Of a stretch of 64,000 nucleotides of DNA, positions 53,043 through 62,099 are shown piece by piece. The notes below the pieces were generated by a model. It did no database searches. It saw only the letters and a list, made by a program, of their open reading frames with translations, and was not told the DNA's origin. A program made the position numbers and the translations under genes. Position 1 is the first letter of the stretch. Each line of letters starts with the position of its first letter. The stretch is from Siphonodentalium dalli (lineage: Eukaryota; Mollusca; Scaphopoda; Gadilida; Siphonodentaliidae), in contig CP136066.1 in NCBI GenBank assembly GCA_032622095.1, positions 168,960,664 through 169,024,663 of the forward strand, read 5' to 3'.

Positions 53043-53245
53043 TTATAAATTAATATATACCTTCATCGTTATGGGATCGCCCTTCTTACGCTCATCTTCT
53101 GGTGTCTGATCCAGTTTGTTCTGCCACATCAGTTGCTTCTCTTGCCTCTTCGTTTTCGGGATTTTACTCTGATTCTGCCTGCATGCACAACGCTTCCTGC
53201 AGCAACTGTACCAATGCCGTATATTCGTCCTCTGTCCCAGATCTT
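53043..53245 (-). CDS. Acidic fragment, unassigned
   Basis: After an acceptor-like TTTCAAAG the minus strand reads SGTEDEYTALVQLLQEALCM, and after a frame change NPENEEAREATDVAEQTGSD. Composition is protein-like. It lies upstream of the coiled-coil exon at 51.9-52.1 kb on the same strand and could belong to the same Harbinger partner gene. No domain recognised. Confidence 0.25.
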
Positions 53246-53469
53246 TGAAAAAGACGAACACAAACAGACGAGAAGAGTTAATCAATATAGTTAGGGTCAC
53301 CATAGGTACGATAACAAGTAATTTGCATTAGGCCTATATTTACATGCAAGTCATAATTTATGCTGACCTCATGCAAGCAAACTTTCAGAACTGAAATCTA
53401 AATTTGATGCGCACAAAGTTAATGTGCCACCAATAGCATTAATTTTGTGTTACCAGCGTCGGATATTTA

Positions 53470-54118
53470 TTCTCCTTCTACAAACTACGAAACAAAACAT
53501 AATCTTATGAATGAGCTTGAAAACACTGAATCTGAACTTCGCGAAATTCGCCAAAAAACAAATACGTGGTACAATGATTAGATCTCGTGCCAGATGGATC
53601 GAGGAAGGGGAAAAGAGCCAACTAAATATTTTTTTAATTTAGAACAACGGAACTTCATATCAAAAACTTTTACCAGTCTGATCGACGAAAATGGAAACAT
53701 ACTAACAGATCAAAATGCCATCATGACCCACACTCGTAATTTATATGCGAATCTTTTCTCAGAGAAGCCAACTGAAGAAATAAATCTGAAACAGTTTTGT
53801 AACGGAAATCATCCACATTTGTCCGATACTCAGGCCAAAAATATCGAAGGCCAAATCACATTAGAGGAACTAACATACGTTCTCAAAAATACAAGAACAC
53901 GGAAAATGCCCGGGCCCTACAGGATATACATACGAATTTCACAAATTATTCTGGTCAGACATAGGTCCCTTATTAGTCGAATCCCTAAATACTTCATTTT
54001 GATTCAAACCAGCCAAATGGTTCTCTTGAATCAAATTATTGCATCAGGCATATCAATAGTGAAGATGTATATATCACTTGACGAATCAATGGGCTCACTT
54101 CATAAATGTGTATCATAA
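53470..54118 (+). pseudogene. L1-type LINE reverse transcriptase fragment
   Basis: In order on the plus strand: LMNELENTESELREIRQK, GTMIRSRARWIEEGEK, then after a frame change TKYFFNLEQRNFISKTFTSL and NGNILTDQNAIMTHTRNLYA, LSDTQAKNIEGQITLEELTY, VLKNTRTRKMPGP, and after another change YTYEFHKLFWSDIGPLLVES. This is the conserved stretch between the endonuclease and RT finger motifs of L1/Tx1-type LINEs (RWIEEGEKxTKYFFNLExRN, then the KSPGxDG-equivalent MPGP). At least two frameshifts; the RT active site YxDD is not present. Dead fragment. Confidence 0.7.
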
Positions 54119-54807
54119 CCAATTAAGTGCGCAATCCTTGCGACCATCTCTGCTATACAATGATGGATTATCAGATGCATAGTGAAGCCGGTAAGCAATC
54201 GTCACGCAGCTGAAGTTTGACATATATATATATTTTGCTACATCAGGGTTAAAGCAGTATCTGTTATTCTCAAATGCATCATATAGCAATTGTAGCACAT
54301 TTTAACATTGTATTTATAATTGTTGTTAAATGTACAGAACCAGTGATTTTAAAGGGACGTACAGAGATTTTCAACCACAATTAACATCTCCATTTGGAGT
54401 ATTGAAATATATATCACCGAAATTATTGCAAAACGATATAAGAACAAAAATAATCAGACCATGACCAAAATAGAACTGTGTCCTCTCATTTGTGAATTAC
54501 ACACCAAATATCAATAAATTTATGTTGAATATTACTCAAGTTATCAATCCGACAACGCTAAATATCTGATTTCTAAGTCGAAAAAGGTGTATAATTCGTC
54601 TAAAAATCATTAGACCATGACCAAATTTGAACTTGACCTACGTGTTTTCAATTAATAACTACAAACCAAAATCAATTGGAATTCTGATTAAAATTTTCAA
54701 TGTCATGATCCAGCACATGGATGGATACACAGACGGACACACGGACGAACATACAACTAGAAATGTTGATTATAATAGTCCTCTGAAATTTGGGGGGGGC
54801 AGTTAAG

Positions 54808-56185
54808 CAGGGTTTCCGCTAGGGATAAATAACTGAGGCCGTATTTGGGGGGGGGGACACTCAACGCGACGGGGCGACCATGGTTCGCTCCGTCGGGTGA
54901 AAATTTTGATGTTTGTCAGTGAAAAGAAGCAATTTCCTTGCACCTAAGACATGAAATAGGAACGTTGAAGCTACGTGGATAAAGTAAATTGAAACAGCGC
55001 ATGTTTTTTGACACCAAATTATTTAGTTATTAATTTAGTATCTCCATCATCGCTGTTCAAAGGTCAAGGGTATCAGAATGTGAACCGGATTTCGTACCGG
55101 CTGTTTTTCGTACCGATATTCTGAAGCATACCGGTAGTTGATAACCAAGAGGTCATTCCCCTCGCTACGCTGGTTTGGGCGCAATTCCGTTTTGCAAGTA
55201 ACTCCATGCATTTAAAAATGCATATAATCTTCTCTCTGTTCGCGCCTCGTGTGGTGTTTGATGCGACTTGGCCTTGCATTTGTTGCATCACATTTCCCGA
55301 AGTAGCTGAAGCGGCAAAGTCAACGCTCGCCTGAACACAATCTACGTGATCGGTAGAATTCACATGCCTTTCAAACTGTCTACGTGGATGGTCAGTCTGC
55401 CGAACCCCTGTGTCCACCCAGGACAGACCGATTTGTTGCATTCTGGGCAGAGAACGGCGCCACCGGGAACATATGGAGCAAATCCACCCCCTTTCTCTAT
55501 ACTGTAATTTGCCCACGGGAAGATCTCCATCCATTTTCGACGTGACGAGACAGACGAACCACCTCGAGAAGATGTCGAATCAATACCTTGGCTATCATCT
55601 ACCATAACGGAAACTATGTTCGCTCCAGTCGACGTTGAAGCAATACATTGTCGAACATATGTTGCATCAGAAACTACGTTCGTAGAGTTTGGCGCATCGT
55701 CGGTCGGCAAGTTTCCAGGTCGCCCAGTAGTATACAACGCAGTTATTTTTGCTGATCCCTGGGCATCGTTCGGTCGCAGTTTTCTTTTGTATAATCCATC
55801 TTTGTGACTCATAATTAATTTTGTTTAAACGGACCGCTCGCAAATTTTGAAAGTATTCAACTAAAACTTCAATATAACATGAGACGTGACGACGTCACGG
55901 GAACCGAGTGCGTGGGCAGTTTTCTTTGTCGGCAACGGTCCCTTTGATGTGACGATTGGTTTGTCTTTGACTTATGCCGACAAAGCATTACGATAGAGGA
56001 CTGTGTAGACAACTTTTCATGGGTGACCCATGCAACTGATTACGTATAGGCATAAAGTGCACATGTTAATCGCCCAGTGCCGGTGGCCACATTCTCGGGA
56101 AAAGAGGTTTGAGCTCGCCGGGCCATTATTGGGGAGGGAAATGAGGCCGCTTGACGGCCGGCCTGCCGTAGTAGCGGAAACCCTG
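54808..56185 (-). mobile_element. hAT element with intact ends and short coding region
   Basis: Terminal repeats CAGGGTTTCCGCTA at 54,808-54,821 and its complement at 56,172-56,185 are perfect over 14 bp. AGTTAAG flanks both ends (54,801-54,807 and 56,186-56,192), a 7-bp target duplication close to the 8 bp of hAT elements. It encodes only a zinc-finger/N-terminal segment, so it is a non-autonomous derivative. A related solo end lies at 10,547-10,560. Confidence 0.8.
55073..55812 (-). pseudogene. hAT transposase N-terminal zinc-finger segment (ZNF862/TTF-like)
   Basis: From ATG 55,812 one frame gives a Ser-rich leader then RRKWMEIFPWANYSIEKGGG; after a one-base shift in the GGGGG run near 55,483 the other frame gives ICSICSRW, VDTGVRQTDHPRRQFERHVN, STDHVDC and REKIICIFKCMELLAKRNCA. 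W-x2-FPW, C-x2-C and H-x5-H are the signature of the zinc finger preceding ZNF862/KIAA1586-type hAT transposases. The catalytic RNase H-like core and the hAT dimerisation C terminus are absent. It may act only as a DNA-binding remnant, if expressed. Confidence 0.6.
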
Positions 56186-56192
56186 AGTTAAG

Positions 56193-56712
56193 GCTAATTT
56201 ATGAGTTCATGTGCACACTAATTTCAAAAGGCATTGAGCCAGAACCGGTGCACCACCTATGGGGACCGCATAGAACAAAATTATAATAAAAGTTAAAAAT
56301 ACTCAGTGGGGCATCAATTAGCAGTGGTTAATTTCGAGGTATTCTTGAATTCCAGACTTACTGCACCGTGACCGATTACGGTCGGGTAACGGTATGTTAC
56401 CGATAATTGTTGACACCTGTGTATTTATATCTTTAATTATAAACTATATTTTGTTCTTTAAGGTCACTGTGGGTGCACTCTGCATGGCCAACCCATTTAT
56501 TTGTCATTAATTTAACACAATGTTTAGGTTATTTCAGCAAGCCGATCTGTCTGGCGTCGCCATGTTAGTTCTGAATGTCCCAGCTCTCAATTTTAAATTA
56601 CAAATGCCACGATAAAATGTCACTATTAACGCAGTAATCTGTTTATTCCATAGAAGATATAACATTTGTTCTGATAAATTAAAAGGGAATTTAATGAAAG
56701 TGTCAATGCCGC
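56193..56712. other. No gene recognised
   Basis: Spacer between the hAT element and the next inverted-repeat element. No feature supported. Confidence 0.35.
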
Positions 56713-57677
56713 TGTAGCTCAACTTGTAGAGGGAATCAATTGATGTGTTACAGTCAATGGGGCGATTAGGAATGAGGAAAGTTGAATTGTCTAAGTATAT
56801 ATATCTTTATTATCCTCCATATTTGAAGAGTTCGATACAAACTTACAATAAATTGTATATATATGTGACCTGTAGATTTTGTCGAAGTATTTAGTCATGC
56901 AATGAGTAAACTCCAAGATGGCCGTCGATAGGCCTCATCTAGAGGTGATCCAAAACATGGCTGTAAATTTTCAAAACAATTCTCCCATAAATGCAGGCTG
57001 CAGTGCGTGCTAATGGATTCAAAATTGAAATCAAAGATGGCTGCTGTTTTTTATCCGATCGTCACCAGACTTCATGTGGATTGTCGTGGTGACCACTAAA
57101 TTGGAGCCATCAAATTATTTCGAATTTTGTTGAAAAATATGGCCGCCAGTGGCATTCTTTGGTTTTAATCCTTGCAATTCACAAATCTGCAAGTCAAACA
57201 AGGGCCGTATCTCTGGTAAAAATTAATGGACAAAACATGTAGTATCTGGTATCTTTTCCCGCAACCTGTGCTATCACCATGCCAATGGACAACCGATAAT
57301 TAACACGCAAGTTACAATGTGATATGTTCGGATGGACAGACGGATCAATGTCCCGATGAACAGACGGAGAGGGGTCGGGGTATAATAAATATGACCTGTA
57401 GGATGTGCCGACGGATTCAAATTTGAAATCCAAGATGGCTGCTGGCGGCCATGTTTTTCAACGAATTTCAGAACAAAGGCAGAAGTGATGGCTCCTATCC
57501 AGAGGCCGCACCGAAGATCTATATAAAGTTCGGGACTATCGGATATGATGAGATGTGACATGCAGGGTGTACGCGCTAAAGGAAATTGTTGATGGAGGAT
57601 GCATGCAAGCACATACGGACGAACGGACGCCAACTCATAGCAATAGCTCAAACTTGGCTTTCTCAAGTTGAGCTACA
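56713..57677. mobile_element. 0.96 kb inverted-repeat element with TGTAGCTCAACTTG ends
   Basis: Perfect 14-bp terminal repeats TGTAGCTCAACTTG at 56,713-56,726 and complement at 57,664-57,677. The interior has two related blocks with AAAGATGGCTGCTG (about 57,036) and CCAAGATGGCTGCTGGCGGC (about 57,431). The right part resembles a common mollusc repeat ending in ATAGCAATAGCTCA (from memory). No coding sequence. Target duplication not resolved. Confidence 0.55.
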
Positions 57678-57729
57678 AATACACAAGAGGCTGTATGTAA
57701 CGTTGGCTATATGAGAGTGAAGGAAAGAA

Positions 57730-57940
57730 GGCCGACATACCTGGAATAAGAGTGAAGGAGAGAATGCAGACATACCTGGTAGAAGAGTGAAGTAGAGAAT
57801 ACAGACATACCTGGTAGAATAGTGGAGGAGAGAATACAGACATACCTGGTAGAAGAGTGACGGTGAGAATGCAGACAAACATGGTAGAAGAGTGAGGGAG
57901 AGAATACAGACATATCTGGTAGAAGAGTGAATGAGAGAAT
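57730..57940. repeat. 35-bp minisatellite, about six copies
   Basis: Unit GAATACAGACATACCTGGTA plus AGAAGAGTGAAGGAGA-like text. The overlapping Tyr/Ser-rich minus ORFs are by-products. Confidence 0.8.
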
Positions 57941-58119
57941 GCTATCTACATGTCAACAAAAATATAGGTAGGATAGTAGAACGGCTGGTTATTCATCAGT
58001 TATGTACATGTTTAAACACGCGGTAACAGTTTAAGGCATATACATGTATATATTAATTATACAGAGTAGATATACACACCTATGTTGTCAAAGGCTATCT
58101 TCTCCCGCTTGGCGAGTCG

Positions 58120-58590
58120 CTACACACAAATGTAGTTAAAGGGTATCGTAGTCCATTCGATGCACTCTCACACAAAATAATTAAATGCCATCGTAGTCCG
58201 GTGGACGAGTAGTTACACACATGTAGTTATAGGTTAATGCAGTTACAGATTGCCATTGTCCATTGGACGAGTTGTTATGCTACAGGTTATCGTTGTCCAT
58301 TGGACGAGTAGTTACCACAAATGCAGTTAAATGTTATTGCTGTCCGTTGGACGAGTAGTTACACATAAATATAGTTAAAGTTTATCGTTGTCCATTGGAC
58401 GAATATTTACACACAATTATATAGTTAAAGGTTGTCGGGTCTGCGGGACGAGTATGTACATGCAAATGTAGCTACAGCTTATCGTTGTCTGCTGGACGAG
58501 TAGTTATACACATATGTAGTTAAGGGTGTCCGTTGTTGTCTGCTGGACGACTAGTTACAAACAAATTCATAGCTAAAAAGTTATCGTAAA
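58120..58590. repeat. About 60-bp minisatellite, about eight diverged copies
   Basis: Repeated GTTATCGTTGTCCATTGGAC followed by GAGTAGTTACACAC and AAATGTAGTTAAAG, with strong unit-to-unit variation. Confidence 0.75.
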
Positions 58591-58599
58591 GAATTTAAT

Positions 58600-60119
58600 T
58601 TAGTTTAAATTCCTAAATACATGGAAAGAGTTAAATGGTTTCCATACATTCATGAATACGGTATACGGGTATAGGCTATATCTCTGCCGTTTTTGGTGGT
58701 ACGTTTTACGTATCTATTTATTGTTATAGATTTTGTTTTAAGGAAAAATAATTAAACCATTTTGGAAAATGTCCAAAAAATGGCATTTATAAAGTTGGGA
58801 GCGAAAAACATATACCCAGCATGAAGTCGCAGGAGCGTAACTTTAGAATAACATACATCAAATACAGTCTATTGGATAATTGGTTTCGGCCCTTAGGGCC
58901 GTTCCAAATGACGGATTTTTGTCGACTCGAATACAATACCAGACCAAAAATTGTATTAGATGCGTCAACAATGCGATGTTTGAAATAATTAGATCCGTGT
59001 CAGACGGATATAAATCATTTCGATGATACTATACAAAATTGGAACAGTGTAACAACGACTGACTGTTATTGTGAAAATGTTATGTTGTGTATTATTACTA
59101 CATTACTTTCATTAGTAAACCTGGACTACAAATCGAAATACTTTGAATTATGATGATAAACTAGCAAATCGTCCATTGCTGATTCCGCGCTTTTGTGCAA
59201 CCACTGTCGGAAGTTACGTAATGTTTTCTCGTCTTATCGGTGCTAATGCGTAAAGGTGGACGGAATAGTGAACGGAGCACCTGAGCCAGGAAGAAGACTA
59301 ATAGACACTAACTCTATATAGTCCCGTCATTGGCTCAGTAAACTCCGCTCACTACTCCAGACGTATCGCCCCCACACATCCTAATGCTGAGTATGTTACG
59401 CTTCGGCGTAGTAAAGGAATATAGCACAGATGCACGCCGTCACGGTGACGCTATAATGCAATATCTGCCAGCGAACCAGTCACTGCTATGCGTTCAATAC
59501 AAAAAAGTTTTTTTTAATTATGATCCCGAAATTTGTCACTTTGTGTTGTCCACCTATAGACATCCACGTTATTCTATAAAAGTGAAGATTCTCAAAGACA
59601 AACTACACCTCGGGCATAATTTAACAGTTAGTAAAAAAAAAAAAATTGTACCTAACCGTTATTCCTTGAAATAAATCCCCTTTTTGGAAAACAACAATCA
59701 GTATTGAAACCAATCCACCCTAATTTTGCGTCCAAGATAGGTGATTGGCGAACAATCCCAAACAAATGGTTGAGGAATTAGCACTGCCCATGAAATTCTA
59801 GGTAGGATAGGATACGATATTATATTTCCAATACACATACATATTACATAATAATGATGAAAATTTAGGATAATTCTGTCGTATATTGTGGAGGTGGCAT
59901 AATCTGGCAAGACTCTTCCTGCCACCCCCAGTATGTAAACATAGAAATTAATAACTTATAGTAAGATGGCCTCGGGTGAGCCGTGCACATATTGTGTATA
60001 TGTAATTTATGAGTTTAGTCCTTAGTTCAAGAGTTTGTGAAAATGGATACTACCCGAGGGATATTCAATATCATGTATATGGTTCAATTTCAGATGATCG
60101 GGTAGTATTTTTGACGGAT
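58600..60119. other. No gene recognised; one stem-loop
   Basis: Largely non-coding. A 96-codon plus ORF (59,384-59,674) has no recognised domain. The notable structure is an imperfect hairpin at 59,255-59,365 (arms with GTGAACGGAGCACCTGAGCC and its near complement). Confidence 0.35.
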
Positions 60120-60770
60120 GAGGTTACGGCGTGTTTGCGTTATTCGTTCTAGTAGCTTGGAAAAAGTAGGTAGAATGCTGATTGGTCTATAGTTGGAAAA
60201 TTCGTTTGCATTGTTATTTTTCGGGATTGGAACAACCTTGCTATTTTCATATTTTCTTGGACAATTCCTTGTTCAAATGAGAGGTTAAAGATATGTTTCA
60301 ATGCCGGAGCTATGGTTTCAATTGTTTCCTTCTTGAGTTTAGTGGTTATCCCTTTAAAATCCATACTAGATTTACCTTTCATTGATAAGCAGGCTAAAAT
60401 AATTTCTTGATTTGTGGTTGGGGTAACATCAAATATGTCAAGGTAGTCTATTATATTGTGTCCATTCACTACAAGTTGACTGGTTTTACGCCCAATGCTC
60501 GAGAAGTACTCATTAAATTTGTCAGCAATAAGGCTGGGACAAGTGATTTCAGTCCCGTTAACGAATAGGACCTTAGGATGATTAACAGTGTCTCCTTCCA
60601 TCTTTAGTGCACCCTTCAGTATTGTCCAAGTTTTCTTCAGATCGTTCTTGTTTCCATCAAGAATTCGTGAGTAATATAATTGTTTGCTCTTTCTGAAAAG
60701 TTTGTTATATAATTGACGATAATTTAAATATGTATTTGTAGCTCTGTCTCGTTTGTATTAAGATTTAATT
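60120..60770 (-). pseudogene. CR1/jockey-type LINE reverse transcriptase fragment
   Basis: Minus strand in order: YKRDRATNTYLNYRQLYNKL, KSKQLYYSRILDGNKNDLKK, TWTILKGALK, VLFVNGTEI, IADKFNEYFSSIGRKTSQLV, MKGKSSMDFKGITTKLKKET, ALKHIFNLSFEQGIVQENMK, then after a frameshift in an A run IPKNNNANEFSNYRPISILP and SKLLERIT. AxxFNxYFxxIG, KSSxDFxGI and NYRPISxLPxxSKxLE are the N-terminal RT motifs of CR1/jockey-like LINEs. The element is cut off just after motif NYRPIS, at the downstream end. It lies immediately 3' of the decarboxylase terminal exon. Confidence 0.75.
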
Positions 60771-60830
60771 AGTTTACATAAAGATATACACCATTCAGTT
60801 GTCAGAATTGTTTTATGTTGACTAGTTTAC

Positions 60831-61411
60831 CTACACAAATGTCAAGGGACAGTTGATTGTAACCGCTTCTCTGATGCTGGCAAGTAATCGCTCAACATCC
60901 TCAATATGAGACCTGAAAGATGAAATACACACACGAAGATATGGGACACCTGCAATCACTGTTCCGTGGAAGCTTACAATATCATTCATAGAGAATTGTT
61001 TAGCTAGGCGAATGTTAATCTCGTCGATATCACAATCGGGAGGTTCGTATCGGAATAGAACGATACAAAGTTTAGGCTGACAAACGATCCGCATGTTGGG
61101 AATTTTACCAATCTGCTCCGCTAGATACTGTGTAAGCTGGAGTTTCTCTTCGATCACTTTTTTGAAGAAATCTTCTCCCAAAACTTTTAGTGATATCCAC
61201 AAAGGAAGACCGGTTATTGGTCTGGTTAGTTCGAATGTATAATCCTTTGGATTGTATTTTGTCGTATCTGTAACCAGGTAGTCATGTCCCGCCGCGAAGT
61301 GCATAGTTTCAAATAATTGTGAGCCATTTTTAACAATCAAAGCGCCGAATCCACGCGGCTGAGCCAGTAGCTTATGGCAGTCTATACTGATTGAGTCTCC
61401 TCGCTCTATGC
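60831..61411 (-). CDS. Pyridoxal-phosphate-dependent decarboxylase, terminal exon
   Basis: Acceptor TTATCTTTTCAG precedes 61,411 and the frame runs 193 codons to TAG at 60,831. It begins GIERGDSISIDCHKLLAQPR, where the His-Lys pair is the PLP Schiff-base lysine of group II decarboxylases. It continues RGFGALIVKNG, FELTRPITGLPLWISLKVLG and the small C-terminal domain (LCIVLFRYEPPD, YLRVCISSFRSHIEDVERLL). Such enzymes decarboxylate amino acids to amines in the cytosol. The TRPxxGLxLWxxLKxxG stretch resembles bacterial and fungal members more than animal DOPA or glutamate decarboxylases, by memory. The exon is intact. The substrate-binding N-terminal half must lie on exons beyond 64,000. Confidence 0.75.
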
Positions 61412-61790
61412 CTGAAAAGATAAATTGACGAGCAGACGGTACGTTACTAGCAAAAAACTTCAAGTCGGCTATAAATCGCTACAGTTTACAGTATAGTCAG
61501 AGTCGACTGCTGGGCTAGTTGGACATATATTGTTTGTCATACATATGGCAAACCAATGTAAAGACGCACGAATTATACGATTGGTGACGCTACCGATGTT
61601 TATTTATGCTTAGTGCGTGGTTCTTAGTTTCGATCATAGCGTCAGGAGATCTGCAGTATTTGGTATTGATAAAACGACCCAAGTTACTGGTGAAAACTCG
61701 GCTCTCTTCATACAAAGTTTGATAAAAAGCATGAACTCCTGCGTGCTGTACTGGCCACAAAACAATGATTATTCAGCCCGTTCTCGTGAA
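61412..61790. other. Intron of the decarboxylase gene
   Basis: Presumed intron 5' of the terminal exon on the minus strand. No further decarboxylase exon was recognised up to the window end. Confidence 0.4.
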
Positions 61791-61791
61791 A

Positions 61792-62090
61792 ATAAGCACA
61801 ATACAGGCTTATTGTGAATTTCGCGCTTCAGGGCTAATTATGTCGTTCAAAATAAGCCGATATATAGCTTATTTCAATACGAAATAAGCTCATATAGGTT
61901 CTATTTAATCTATTTTTTTCATCGACACGACTTGCCAGATGAACCCTCTTTATAAAGTGTATTCACTGCGGCCGGCGCCATTCAACGGAACAACGGGTAT
62001 ATGAGCTTATTTCCGAATCAAATAAGTCCAATATGACCCTATGTGAATATTTAGGTCCTATTTGAACCTATTTTCAGTAGGATATGTTTG
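61792..62090. repeat. AAATAAGC/GCTTATTT dyad cluster
   Basis: Repeated AAATAAGC and GCTTATTT words, often paired (AAATAAGCCGATATATAGCT then TATTT), at 61,850-61,890 and 62,005-62,035, with ATATAGG and CCTAT words nearby and CTACTGAAAATAGG (read inward) at the right side. Similar in design to the subterminal arrays elsewhere but without a clear TACACTG terminus. Confidence 0.4.
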
Positions 62091-62099
62091 ATCATTAGC

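Noticed and set aside
57663..57913. Three overlapping Tyr/Ser-rich minus ORFs
   Set aside because: By-products of the 35-bp minisatellite.
58120..58590. CRISPR-like spaced repeat
   Set aside because: Units of about 60 bp diverge throughout with no constant repeat and unique spacers, and the context is animal DNA; it is a minisatellite.
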